From Saprospiraceae bacterium (lineage in GTDB: Bacteria; Bacteroidota; Bacteroidia; Chitinophagales; Saprospiraceae), in NCBI GenBank assembly GCA_013001595.1, contig JABDMH010000014.1:1-64000 (forward strand): a stretch of 64,000 nt of DNA. The letters run 5' to 3'. Positions 15,490 to 25,135 of the stretch are shown here, piece after piece (the first letter of the stretch is position 1; each line of letters begins with the position of its first letter). The notes under the pieces were generated by a model. It ran no database searches and was not told the origin of the DNA. It was given only the letters and a program-made list of their open reading frames with translations. Made by a program: the position numbers and the translations under genes.

Positions 15490-16662
15490 ATGAATCCCAG
15501 AGAGCGAATTATGAAAGCTATGAATTTGGAGCATCCTGATAGAGTTCCGGTGATGTGTCAATTTAGTATTGGCTTTATGAATCAACAGTTAAAGGGGACG
15601 GGGATAACTCCAATGGAGCTTTGGCTGGATGCAGATAAATATGCCGAAGGACTAATTTTCCTTAGAGATATATTTGATTTCGATGGAATATTGGTTTCAA
15701 TTCATGGTCACGCGAAAGATTGGCGTCAAAAAATCAAAAAGGTGGAAGTAGTTGATACATTTGAAAAGGCTACTTTTGAAGGGCATACGGAGTTGTATTT
15801 AGATGACGATCTACCGATTGGTAATTTTTTCGAACCAAGACAAAGAAATCTCGATAGTATTAATCCGACAAGTATCCCCGATAAATTAGATTACATTGCA
15901 GCTTCTAAAGATTGCTATTTTTTCATAGATGAGGAAGACCCCTACAGGGTTTTTAAAATTCTTGATGACAACCTAAAACGACAATATTCCATTCACGGAG
16001 AGGTAACATCACCCTTCGACTACCTGCTCGATTTGATTGGTTATCAAAACGCTCTGATGGCTTTGGTCCTAGAGCCTGCAAAAGTTAAACTCATACTTGA
16101 TAAATTTACCGTTGGGGTTATCAATATGGCAGTTGGATTAGCAGAACGCGTAGAAATTGATGCTATTAAAATTTCTTCTCCTTTTACCGGAATGGGTTTT
16201 ATTTCACCAGACCATTATCGTCAATTTGAACTACCCTACATCAGTAGAGTTGTAGACGCAGTTAAAAATTGCGGCAAAGCTGTATATATTCACACCTGTG
16301 GACATATTAATGACAGGCTTGAAATCATGAAGGAATCCGGTGTGTCGGGTTTAGAATGTCTTGATCCGCCACCTATTGGAAACACCGAACTTGAAGATGC
16401 CTTTAATAGAGTTGGTGATTCTATGTTTATAAAGGGTAATATTGACTCTGTGAGTACACTGTTAAATGGGAATGAAGAATCCATAACTGCTGATGTTGCG
16501 AAAAGGATACAGGTTGGGATGCAGAATAAAGGCTTTATTTTGAGTACTGCCTGTTCTATTGCTCCCAAAGTTCCCAGGGAAAATATTGAACTTCTTGCAA
16601 AACTCGCTAGTGAAATAGGAAGTTACAGTGACCCTAAATACCTCGGCGCACATCATCTTTAA
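15490..16662 (+). CDS. UroD-superfamily corrinoid methyltransferase (MtaA/CmuA/MtbA-like)
   Basis: 390 residues, a uroporphyrinogen-decarboxylase-fold TIM barrel starting MNPRERIMKAMNLEHPDRVPV. It has the zinc site of methyltransferase members, not true HemE: His268-x-Cys270 in YIHTCGH and a third ligand at Cys355 in STACSIAPKVP. HemE would instead carry the porphyrin-binding N-terminal RQAGR motif, which is missing. Members move methyl groups between small molecules (methanol, methylamines, chloromethane, methoxyaromatics) or thiols and a corrinoid protein. With a dedicated corrinoid protein and a homocysteine acceptor nearby, this one probably takes the methyl from the unknown growth or scavenging substrate. 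The reading frame appears intact. Confidence 0.9.
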   Translation: MNPRERIMKAMNLEHPDRVPVMCQFSIGFMNQQLKGTGITPMELWLDADKYAEGLIFLRDIFDFDGILVSIHGHAKDWRQKIKKVEVVDTFEKATFEGHTELYLDDDLPIGNFFEPRQRNLDSINPTSIPDKLDYIAASKDCYFFIDEEDPYRVFKILDDNLKRQYSIHGEVTSPFDYLLDLIGYQNALMALVLEPAKVKLILDKFTVGVINMAVGLAERVEIDAIKISSPFTGMGFISPDHYRQFELPYISRVVDAVKNCGKAVYIHTCGHINDRLEIMKESGVSGLECLDPPPIGNTELEDAFNRVGDSMFIKGNIDSVSTLLNGNEESITADVAKRIQVGMQNKGFILSTACSIAPKVPRENIELLAKLASEIGSYSDPKYLGAHHL

Positions 16663-17025
16663 CGATGATCCTCAACCACAATCATTCAACTAAGCTCAAC
16701 TGAAAGTTTTGCACGTCTCCATATTCATATTGCTGGAAAACTCACCCAATTTTTCGTGAATGGTCAGCTAAAGGTAGTAGCAAATAGTATGAAATATGTA
16801 GCGGTTAATAATTATTGATAATGGTGATAAAGATGTTATATTAACATCTTCATGTAAAGGTCCCTATTTGGTGGGGCACTTCACAATGTATCAGAATATT
16901 AATGTATCACAAGTAGTCTTGTCTTCATACCGGAAATTGTAAAAATAAAATTACCAGTCCCAAGTAACGAGCCTGATGTTACGATATCGATTTACGAAAT
17001 GTGCTATTATAACTACCAGAATAAT
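16663..17025. other. Intergenic region with a 9-bp stem-loop
   Basis: The 363-base gap after the methyltransferase gene holds one clear structure: AAGATGTTA (16830-16838) and TAACATCTT (16842-16850), a perfect inverted repeat around three bases. It lacks a following T-tract, so it may be an operator and not a terminator. A smaller ATCATC/GATGAT pair overlaps the stop of the upstream gene. Nothing coding was seen. Confidence 0.4.
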
Positions 17026-18162
17026 ATGAGCTATATCTGCAAAATAACGACCAGTATGTTGATCCTACTAATGGCAGGCATTCAACTATGTGCTCAGGAA
17101 GATATTAAGTATCAGGCAAAATCACAAGTAGATTCAATATTGGAGGATCGCAATGTGGCTTATCAACGCCAATTAGAAACTTATCTGCAACAATGGATCA
17201 TTGAGGGATATAGTACTCGAGCTTCAACTGCTTGGAAGCGAGATTACGGTAGTACAGATGCCTACCAGCGCAGTGTCGCACCCAACCGTGAGCGATGGCG
17301 TAGTATCTTAAATCCACCTCAGCTACAAAAATCCGGCCCCCTTAGCACCGAACCTCACCCCGATTTAAAGGATATTCATGCCGAATGGATTGAATTGCCA
17401 TTGGGTCCTGTTTCCGCGCAAGCCATATTGGTTTTTCCGGAAAATGCCAGTGCCGATCATCCCGTTCCTTTGATAATTGCACAACACGGCATTGGTTCGT
17501 TTCCTGAAACTCCCTTTGCAAGTGGGCATAAATTATACCATGCCTATGCTCGCGAGTTGCTCAACGCCGGCTTTGCTGTGTTGGCACCGTTAAACCTTCG
17601 CTCCATGCCATCTCGTAATTACATTGAGCGGTTATGCCGCCTAATCAATACGACTCTTCCAGGAATTGAGTTGGCTCGCACGCAACATTTACTTGATGAG
17701 ATACTCATCGACCCACGCATTGATGCGGATCGAGTCGGTATGTGGGGACTGTCATTAGGTGGCATGGCCACTATGTTTTGGATGCCGCTGGAACCGCGTA
17801 TTAAAGTGGGTGTTGTGAGTGCCTGGTTCAATCACCGCCGCAACAAGATGGCATTGCCTGACGAACGTTATGTCAGTTTTCTGGTTGTGGAAGAAGAGCA
17901 TGCTTTTTTTAGGGGTTGGCTTACCGAATTTACAGATCATGACGCAGTGTCATTGATTTGTCCTCGTCCACTTATGATTCATCATGGAAAGAGTGATCGG
18001 ATTGCCTATTGGCCACAAGTTAGAGAAGAGTTTGAAATCGCCCAGGAACACTACCAAAAGTTGGGATTAGCCGATCGTATACAAATCGAAATATTTGACG
18101 GAGGGCATGAAGCCAGAATCGCCTCGGGTATACCTTTTTTACTCCGGTGGCTGGGTGACTAG
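17026..18162 (+). CDS. Exported alpha/beta hydrolase, acetyl-xylan-esterase-like
   Basis: About 378 residues from ATG 17026 (MSYICKITTSMLILLMAGIQ; an in-frame ATG at 16999 would only lengthen the n-region). Signal peptide ending LCAQ. Alpha/beta hydrolase core with oxyanion segment IIAQHGIG, nucleophile elbow GLSLGG, acid in HHGKSDRIAY and base in FDGGHEA. These proteins deacetylate or otherwise de-esterify sugars, or act as dienelactone-hydrolase-like peptidase relatives. The next gene, a Tat-exported Gfo/Idh oxidoreductase, is on the same strand 194 bases on. Its place among sulfatases and a pectate-lyase-like gene supports a role in removing side groups from polysaccharides. The substrate is inferred. 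Confidence 0.85.
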   Translation: MSYICKITTSMLILLMAGIQLCAQEDIKYQAKSQVDSILEDRNVAYQRQLETYLQQWIIEGYSTRASTAWKRDYGSTDAYQRSVAPNRERWRSILNPPQLQKSGPLSTEPHPDLKDIHAEWIELPLGPVSAQAILVFPENASADHPVPLIIAQHGIGSFPETPFASGHKLYHAYARELLNAGFAVLAPLNLRSMPSRNYIERLCRLINTTLPGIELARTQHLLDEILIDPRIDADRVGMWGLSLGGMATMFWMPLEPRIKVGVVSAWFNHRRNKMALPDERYVSFLVVEEEHAFFRGWLTEFTDHDAVSLICPRPLMIHHGKSDRIAYWPQVREEFEIAQEHYQKLGLADRIQIEIFDGGHEARIASGIPFLLRWLGD

Positions 18163-18356
18163 GTATCCATGCCTTAAGGATTCGGTACAGTTGACACAGA
18201 TGGTTATAAATGCGAGTGCACCCAATGAGCACCGATTTTTCGTCATGAGTTCCATGCATGACAAAAGCATTAAATTGACGCACACACATATCAGAGAAGT
18301 ATTTAGTTTGCTAGATTTGAAGAGCAAGCCAACTCCTAAATTCAAACATTCTTGCA

Positions 18357-19733
18357 ATGAAAAAGAGCACCACTTCACATGATCGTCGAAATTTCCTTAA
18401 GCAGTCCTCCACAGTTGCTGCTGGTATAGCACTGGGTACCAATCTTTCTTCCCCCCTCATCAACCCAGTACTTGGAGCCAATGATCAAATACGAATGGGA
18501 TTTATTGGAGTGGGAAACCGGGGAACGCAGTTGCTCAATAGATTCAAAGCAAATCCAGATGTAAAGGTTGTGGCACTTTGCGATGTATACGAACCCTATC
18601 GTACTCGAGATATGTCGCAAATAAGCGAGCGGGTGAAGGCTTCCGGCAGGATTCCCAAATTGGCACCTTTGGATGGCAACATCAGACAATACAACGACTT
18701 TCGCGTCTTGTTGGAGCAAAAGGACATCGATGCAGTATGCATTGCCACACCAGACCATTGGCATGCCATTCAAACCATAGCCGCTATGGATGCAGGTAAG
18801 GATGTATATGTAGAAAAACCTCTTACCATTACCCTAAAAGAAGGCCGCGCCATGGTCAATGCCCAGAACAAAAGTGGTCGAATTGCGGCCGTAGGTTTGA
18901 ATAGACGTGGATCCAGAATGTATCAAGACTTGGCAGTGGCCGTACAAAATGATCTGATTGGCAAGGTGAGTTTTGCTCGAGCTTGCCGGATCAGCAACAT
19001 GTACCCCAATGGCATTGGTAAACTTGGGCCTGAGGGGGCCCCTTCCAATTTAGATTGGGACATGTGGCTTGGTCCAAGGGCCTTTCGACCCTTCCAATAC
19101 AACATTGCTCCCTACTACTTCCGCTGGTGGAGCGACTATTCCTCACAAATGGGAAACTGGGGTGTGCACTATATGGATGTGATTCGATGGATGCTGGGTG
19201 AAACCGCACCAAGCGCGATTACAGCACACGGCACGAATCAAATGGTTGATGATGATCGTGATATTCCGGATACGATGCAAGTGACCTTTGAATTTGATTC
19301 TGGTACAATCATTTCTTTCGGAATTTATGAGGCCGGTAGTGGAGGTGGTATCATGGGTGGAGAAGTCGAACTAAATGGAACCAAAGGCACATTGATTGCT
19401 AATCAGAAAAGCTACCAAATTAAACCGTCTAGCCCAGGTCAATTTCAAACCTGGAAGAAACTCATGGAGCCCAAGAATCCTGCATTGACAGCAGCAGAGG
19501 ACTCTACAGCTAATCTGATCCGCAACTTTCTCGACTGTGTAAAATCACGTAACGAACCTTTATGCACCTTGGAAGATGGACATCGCTCTACTTCCTTTGC
19601 CCATCTGGCCAACATTGCTTTAAAAGTGGGTCAAAGGATAGAATGGGATGCTGAAAAGGAGGTCATCACCAACGTAAAAGAGGCCAATGAACTATTACAC
19701 TATCCGTATCGATCACCGTGGAAATTATCTTAG
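18357..19733 (+). CDS. Gfo/Idh/MocA oxidoreductase with Tat signal (first copy)
   Basis: 458 residues. The Tat leader HDRRNFLKQSSTVAAGIALG sends the folded, cofactor-loaded enzyme to the periplasm. The NAD(P)-binding fold follows (RMGFIGVGNRGTQLLNRF), then the family motif YVEKPLT with the catalytic-type Lys of EKP, and a C-terminal substrate domain rich in Trp (MWLGPRAFRPFQYN, YYFRWWSDYSSQMGNWGVHYMD). This exported subgroup is very common in Bacteroidota and Planctomycetes. Some members open glycosides by NAD-assisted redox hydrolysis (GH109-like) or act on inositols. It may belong with the hydrolase gene upstream. The sugar substrate is unknown. Confidence 0.92.
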   Translation: MKKSTTSHDRRNFLKQSSTVAAGIALGTNLSSPLINPVLGANDQIRMGFIGVGNRGTQLLNRFKANPDVKVVALCDVYEPYRTRDMSQISERVKASGRIPKLAPLDGNIRQYNDFRVLLEQKDIDAVCIATPDHWHAIQTIAAMDAGKDVYVEKPLTITLKEGRAMVNAQNKSGRIAAVGLNRRGSRMYQDLAVAVQNDLIGKVSFARACRISNMYPNGIGKLGPEGAPSNLDWDMWLGPRAFRPFQYNIAPYYFRWWSDYSSQMGNWGVHYMDVIRWMLGETAPSAITAHGTNQMVDDDRDIPDTMQVTFEFDSGTIISFGIYEAGSGGGIMGGEVELNGTKGTLIANQKSYQIKPSSPGQFQTWKKLMEPKNPALTAAEDSTANLIRNFLDCVKSRNEPLCTLEDGHRSTSFAHLANIALKVGQRIEWDAEKEVITNVKEANELLHYPYRSPWKLS

Positions 19734-20001
19734 GTTCCTGGTTTTGAACAGTCACAGCAATGGAATGTAGTATTTGTGGGCGGCATTCGGTATACAATGT
19801 GCTGGTCCAGTGGCAAGTGTAGAGATTCACTATTAAGAACACAGAATTTCGAAATCCAAAACAAATTGATGGGCTTGACTCCCAACATCACATCTTGATT
19901 CGCAGTCAACGACATCATACACGTGGTTTTGGTGGACAACTGCATTTCGACTTACATTAGAATGGAGAGATCCCCAAATTAGTGCTTACAAATACAAGGA
20001 C

Positions 20002-21606
20002 TTACCGAACTGGAGAGGTCAGAAAGAGTAATTCCTCAGCCTCGGTCAATGAGCCATCATGTTTTCTAAGATAATCCAATAGGAGACGCATATTTTTAAT
20101 ATAAACTGCGGTCGAGATATATTCTTGATCAGATTCATCTCGAAAAGGAGACGTATCCGTTGCATCTCCGACATTGGTAGTTGCGTAACCGTCGGTGGGT
20201 TCCTGAAGTTGCCCCTCACCGATATAGGGATTACTGATCATAGCACCTATCGACAACCATCTTCCCTTTTCATCCAGCTCTTGCATAATTTCCTGTATTT
20301 CTATCGAGTCGAAATCAGCAGCAGGCTGCATGCTTTTCAGTTCGAAATGACCAGAAGGATCATTAAAGACATTTCCACTATCTTTCTTTAGGTCTAAGTT
20401 TGCCATTCGATCGTACGTTTTTCGCAAAGCATCGATGTCAATAAAACCCTTTCCACCATAGTGCCCCAATAGCAGCGTATCTCGATAGTCATGATAGTAG
20501 TAACCGTACTTTACATTAGAGCCCTTGCGATGGACATAGATGGGCCTATTGGTGCCGATTTCTACAAAGGTGGCATGTGAATATTTACCCCCAGCTGTAG
20601 ACGAATCAGGCAACTTGACCTGCTCCAGCCATGAGATGGCACTGGGTATGGCATCCAAGAATTTTCGGTCACCAGTCAGTTCATAAAACCGAGCTAATAG
20701 CATGGCATTCTTAAACGTCGTGGAGGGCCTTAGTGCCAATGGCTCATACGTTCTAGCTCCTGCGGGGTTTAACTCCAGATCATATTGCTCAGCCCAAGCT
20801 CCACTACCATCTTGGGAAAGCAAATAGAAATCCATTCCCCGGCGAATCGCATTGGCGTAGTCTGCTTTGGAGAGGTTTTGATAACATTGTACTAGAAAAT
20901 GAATATTCTCCCAGATCACATCATCGTTGAAAGTAAAAAAGGCAGCATACTGTTTGCCAGCCGGATCATGGTCTGATGATGGGATTGGATAACGCTGTGG
21001 CCATCCGCCATTGGAATACTGACTAATCAATACAAACTCGATGGCCTTTTGCAATGCTTCATGAATGATCGGATCTTTTCGTTCCAAATACATGCGCAGT
21101 AAAAAACGTGCGGCATCGGCGGTCACTTTGTCATCAAATGTGCTGTTAGCGGAATAATGTTGAAACTCTTCGAGTCTCCATCCATTTTTACCAATCTGCT
21201 CGTACCAGCTGATGAGGGATTGCTCTCCAGCAAAATCGTAGGTATAGTTCCACCCTCCCTCCGGTCTTTGGCCTTCAACCACAGCGGATGCTGCCTTCGA
21301 TGCCGCTTGATAATAGTATTCATTGCCAGTGACTTGGAAGGCATCAAGAAACAGGTGGCCCATGCTTACGGTACCTGGGTGCTGAAACCAGATCATGGTG
21401 GGATAGGCCTCCATCTCACCCCATCTACGAGATAGATCAGGTAGATAGTACCAGACGTAGCCACCTTCTGTGCCGACCTCCTCTACCATGTGCTGGGTGG
21501 CTTTGAGCATGGTTTGTTCAACTTGTGGAAGCAAAGAGTCCTTCGAAGTGCAAGCATTCATCGATATCAAAATGACGGGCAGGGAGTAAAACAATAATGA
21601 TTTCAT
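20002..21606 (-). CDS. Pectate-lyase-like alpha-toroid lipoprotein
   Basis: About 534 residues from ATG 21606. MKSLLFYSLPVILISMNAC is a lipoprotein signal with the Cys in NAC-T. The rest is an (alpha/alpha)-toroid with features of the Pec_lyase (PL10-like) and related families: GGYVWYYLPDLSRRWGEMEAY, RPEGGWNYTYDFAGE, NSTFDDKVTADAARFLLRMY, SQYSNGGWPQRYP, FTFNDDVIWENIHFL. The GGWP(Q)RYP and TFDD..T segments are the recurring landmarks of that family. It would cleave or bind acidic polysaccharide at the outer membrane. It is convergent with the Gfo/Idh gene and divergent from the beta-lactamase-like gene. Catalytic residues were not assigned, so lyase activity is inferred. Confidence 0.8.
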   Translation of the reverse strand: MKSLLFYSLPVILISMNACTSKDSLLPQVEQTMLKATQHMVEEVGTEGGYVWYYLPDLSRRWGEMEAYPTMIWFQHPGTVSMGHLFLDAFQVTGNEYYYQAASKAASAVVEGQRPEGGWNYTYDFAGEQSLISWYEQIGKNGWRLEEFQHYSANSTFDDKVTADAARFLLRMYLERKDPIIHEALQKAIEFVLISQYSNGGWPQRYPIPSSDHDPAGKQYAAFFTFNDDVIWENIHFLVQCYQNLSKADYANAIRRGMDFYLLSQDGSGAWAEQYDLELNPAGARTYEPLALRPSTTFKNAMLLARFYELTGDRKFLDAIPSAISWLEQVKLPDSSTAGGKYSHATFVEIGTNRPIYVHRKGSNVKYGYYYHDYRDTLLLGHYGGKGFIDIDALRKTYDRMANLDLKKDSGNVFNDPSGHFELKSMQPAADFDSIEIQEIMQELDEKGRWLSIGAMISNPYIGEGQLQEPTDGYATTNVGDATDTSPFRDESDQEYISTAVYIKNMRLLLDYLRKHDGSLTEAEELLFLTSPVR

Positions 21607-21837
21607 GTGCTGGATTGAAGACATAAGTTACTCAATTTCTTGCTTGATACCAGCTGGGATCAGCTCGGTCCCAGATGCAATCTTATATCGCCTACACATG
21701 TTGGCTTATCATGGTACTGCACACTGAGAGAATCGATGTTCAGAGCGTAGTGGAATCTGTAGCATGGTGCTACATAGTGCAAATATGTCACTGGATTTCC
21801 CGTTGGTTTGTCTTATCTTAAAGCCAGTTAGATCAAT

Positions 21838-23349
21838 ATGATGGCTACATATATGCCAACCACCTTGCTCCTTGCCCTGATAATGATCGGTTGTACGAGT
21901 AATACGCCAAAGTCTGATCAGGATGATGGCATAGTAACACCTGAATCGTTAGGCATATCCTCCCAGGCCATTCGAGACTTTATTGAGGCTGCGGAAACAG
22001 AGCGACCCAATGATTTGCACAGCTTCCAATTGAGACGACATGGAAAAATTGTGGCTCAAGGATGGTGGGATCCCTACGACGTCGACACACCCCATATGTT
22101 ATACTCACTGAGTAAAAGTTTTGCATCGACGGCCATTGGCATTGCACAATCTGAAGGACTACTTACTATTAATGATCGCGTAATCAGTTTCTTTCCACCA
22201 GAGACACCACCAAATCCATCAGAGAATCTAAAAGCTATGCGGATTCGTGATCTGTTGAAAATGAACACCGGTCACGAACAGGAACCACGCTCTGCACGAG
22301 AACACCCCGACGGGTGGGTTACTGGATTCTTGTCGGCTGAGATCCCACATAAACCTGGAACGCACTTTGTCTACAACAGTATGGCCACCTTTATGCTCTC
22401 TGCCATCATTCAGAAGGTCACAGGCCAACGACTAAGAGATTACCTAGGACCTCGTCTTTTTGAACCACTGGACATATCTGAACCTACGTGGGATCAAAAT
22501 CAGGATGGGATCGACTATGGTGGTTGGGGTTTATACTTACGTACAGAAGACATCGGCAAATTTGGACAGTTGTACCTACAAAAAGGAAAATGGGAAGGTA
22601 AGCAGTTGATATCAGAAGCCTGGATCAACGAAGCAACATCCTTCCAGACTTCCAACGGCAGCGATCCTGATAGCGACTGGGAGCAAGGTTACGGTTATCA
22701 ATTTTGGATGTGCCGACATGGCTTATATCGTGGCGATGGAGCCTTTGGCCAGTTTTGTATCATAATGCCAGAAGAGGATGTCGTACTCGCTATTACCGCA
22801 GCAACCCGCGATATGCAAGCCATCATGAACTTGGCCTGGGAATACTTGCTGCCAAGTTTTCGCAAAGCACCACTGGAAGCAAATGATCGAGCATATCAAA
22901 ACCTACTAGAAAAGACTACCAGACTTCGTCTGACTCCGAAAAAAGGACCGGAAACATCTCCAACTGCCGCGCAAATCAGTGGAGCAGAGTATCGCATGGA
23001 TGAAAATGACTGGGGACTTTCCACACTCTCCTTTGATCTGACTGAAAATGAACCTTCTCTAATTCTTTCAAATTCAAATGGTCACTATACCTTGCCACTG
23101 GGTTTTGGCACTTACAAAAAAGGAATATTTGAATTTCCTGTGGCGGGCAAACGAACCGTTGCAACCTCGGCGGCTTGGACGAAGGATGATACCCTAGACA
23201 TGCTGATGTATTTGCCAGAAACACCACATGGGTACAACCTCAAGGTTTCTTTCGACAATGAAAAGATAAGGATTGATCGGGTTCTAAATGTAAACTTTGG
23301 GGACAACAGACAAGAGGCCATTACCGGAACCATGTTAGCAACTGAATAG
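21838..23349 (+). CDS. Class C beta-lactamase-family serine hydrolase (lipoprotein)
   Basis: 503 residues. Lipoprotein signal (LLLALIMIGCTS). Serine beta-lactamase/DD-peptidase fold with SxxK at Ser90-Leu-Ser-Lys93 (YSLSKSF), the second-motif Tyr in VYNSMATF (YxN replaced by YNS), and a GYGYQFW segment followed by RGDGAFGQ near the third motif. Most such environmental proteins are esterases, amidases or peptidases, not antibiotic-resistance enzymes. The roughly 130-residue C-terminal extension (LSTLSFDLTENEPSLILSNS..) is a lipocalin-like domain often attached in this group. It is divergent from the pectate-lyase-like gene. The physiological substrate is unknown. Confidence 0.88.
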   Translation: MMATYMPTTLLLALIMIGCTSNTPKSDQDDGIVTPESLGISSQAIRDFIEAAETERPNDLHSFQLRRHGKIVAQGWWDPYDVDTPHMLYSLSKSFASTAIGIAQSEGLLTINDRVISFFPPETPPNPSENLKAMRIRDLLKMNTGHEQEPRSAREHPDGWVTGFLSAEIPHKPGTHFVYNSMATFMLSAIIQKVTGQRLRDYLGPRLFEPLDISEPTWDQNQDGIDYGGWGLYLRTEDIGKFGQLYLQKGKWEGKQLISEAWINEATSFQTSNGSDPDSDWEQGYGYQFWMCRHGLYRGDGAFGQFCIIMPEEDVVLAITAATRDMQAIMNLAWEYLLPSFRKAPLEANDRAYQNLLEKTTRLRLTPKKGPETSPTAAQISGAEYRMDENDWGLSTLSFDLTENEPSLILSNSNGHYTLPLGFGTYKKGIFEFPVAGKRTVATSAAWTKDDTLDMLMYLPETPHGYNLKVSFDNEKIRIDRVLNVNFGDNRQEAITGTMLATE

Positions 23350-23589
23350 CCTTTCCTGCTGACCAGGACATAATAAAACTTGTGACAGCCTGCTCTACAC
23401 AGCTGAACTTCAAAATAGATTTGACATCTGCTATGCCGATTAAATGATAAGGAAGTATTATCATCAAGAATTGTCTCTGCACAATTTCTCCTCACCAAGG
23501 ATAAAGCCTATCTTAATTCACAGTTATAGACATGTGATTCGAAGTAGAAAGATCTGAATCCATTTGCTGACTAGCCTAACAGAATACTA

Positions 23590-25083
23590 ATGATAAAGAA
23601 ATGCCTATTGATCGCCGGGATTATTGTATCAGCAAATCTATCTGCTCAGGAATCCAAACCCAACATTGTAATCATCTCAGCCGACGAAATGGTACCCATG
23701 CTATTGGGAACCTATGGACATCCCGTGGTAAAGACCCCACATATTGACCAACTAGCGCAGCAGGGTGTTCGCTTTGATGCGGCCTATGCTAACAATCCAC
23801 TATGTGCACCGGCACGGGCCGTGATGCTCACCGGAATGTATTCTTCAAATATTGGAATGTATGACAATGCTGCCCCCCTAGCTTCGGATATTCCAACCAT
23901 TAATCACTACCTCATACATCAAGGGTATGAGACGGTGTTAAGCGGCAAAGTGCATTTTGTGGGTCCGGATCAGTTACATGGATTCCAACATAGACTGATC
24001 GAAAGCAATTATCCAGCCGATTATCGCTGGGTCAAGTCACGCGAGGCGAAAATCCCACGTCCACATGTAAATAACTATGTTGCCAATCGTCTGAAAATCG
24101 ATCAACCCAATAACAACCTGCGGTTAGATGAAATGGCGCAGAACAAAGCCCTGGAATATTTAGATACGAAGAACGAATCTTCGAACCCGTTCTTTTTATT
24201 TGTGTCGTTCAATTTTCCTCACGAACCTTTTTGGCCTCCTCAGAAGTACTGGGACATGTATAAGGATGCCGAAATTCAGCTCCCTGATCTTCCTGATAAT
24301 TGGCAAGATAAATTGAGCATCATGGATCGATGGCTTCGACGTCATTCGAGTACTGATGTAATGGACGTAACTGTTCCTGAAAGCATTCGCGAAGTGAGAA
24401 GAGCTTATTATGCACTCTATACCTACATTGATGATAAAGTGGGAGAAATACTATCCAAACTTGAGGATCAGGGCCTGGATAATAATACCATTGTTGTTTT
24501 CACCAGTGATCACGGTGATATGATCGGTGAAAGAGGTATGGTACAAAAGCGAAGTTTCAATGAATGGTCAGCGCGAGTACCCCTGATTGTAAAATACCCG
24601 GACCAACGCTTTGCCGGAACCGCACAACCTACTCCGGTTTCCCTGGTTGACATGCTGCCCACAATGCAGGATTGGGCCGGCATTCCCAAAGAAAAAAGAC
24701 TGCATTGCGATGGATCCAGTCTGGAGCCACTAATGGATGGATCAATAGATGAAGACAGATTTGCCATTATAGAAAATCATTCTGAGGGGGTTTATACCAC
24801 TTGTTTTAGTGTAGTTAAAAATGAATATAAATACAACTGGTTTACCGGCTATGGGGCACAATTAATTCACTTGCCTTCAGATCCTTTTGAGTGGAATAAT
24901 TTAAGTGGCGAACGAAAATATGCAGGTCTCGAGCATGAAATGAGGAAAATCATCTTAGACCATTTTAATCCCGCCGAGTTGGAGAAAAAAGTGCGCTTCA
25001 GCATAAACAGCAGAATGATGATACAACCCATATTGGAACAAGAAGGTATTGATTGGAAATATACACCAGAGGAGCGCCGCTAG
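23590..25083 (+). CDS. Sulfatase (S1 family), exported, first of three
   Basis: 497 residues with a signal peptide (LLIAGIIVSANLSAQ). Type I sulfatase: metal-binding NIVIISADEM near the start, the formylglycine motif Cys72-Ala-Pro-Ala-Arg in NNPLCAPARAVMLTGM, HDG-type SDHGDMIGERGMVQKRSF, and TGYGAQ near the end. A sulfatase-maturing enzyme, not in this window, must convert the Cys to formylglycine. DE in place of DD in the first metal motif (SADE) departs from the usual DDQ. It removes sulfate esters from a sugar or small molecule. It is followed 52 bases later by a second sulfatase, so the pair probably acts on one glycan. Confidence 0.93.
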   Translation: MIKKCLLIAGIIVSANLSAQESKPNIVIISADEMVPMLLGTYGHPVVKTPHIDQLAQQGVRFDAAYANNPLCAPARAVMLTGMYSSNIGMYDNAAPLASDIPTINHYLIHQGYETVLSGKVHFVGPDQLHGFQHRLIESNYPADYRWVKSREAKIPRPHVNNYVANRLKIDQPNNNLRLDEMAQNKALEYLDTKNESSNPFFLFVSFNFPHEPFWPPQKYWDMYKDAEIQLPDLPDNWQDKLSIMDRWLRRHSSTDVMDVTVPESIREVRRAYYALYTYIDDKVGEILSKLEDQGLDNNTIVVFTSDHGDMIGERGMVQKRSFNEWSARVPLIVKYPDQRFAGTAQPTPVSLVDMLPTMQDWAGIPKEKRLHCDGSSLEPLMDGSIDEDRFAIIENHSEGVYTTCFSVVKNEYKYNWFTGYGAQLIHLPSDPFEWNNLSGERKYAGLEHEMRKIILDHFNPAELEKKVRFSINSRMMIQPILEQEGIDWKYTPEERR

Positions 25084-25135
25084 AGGTAAAGCTTACTATT
25101 GACCAGTCCATTTGTCAGATTTTAATTCAGAAAAA

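Noticed and set aside
19734-20001. Short plus-strand coding-like fragment after the first Gfo/Idh gene
   Set aside because: Translations in all frames are short and match nothing I recognise; it reads as ordinary intergenic sequence.
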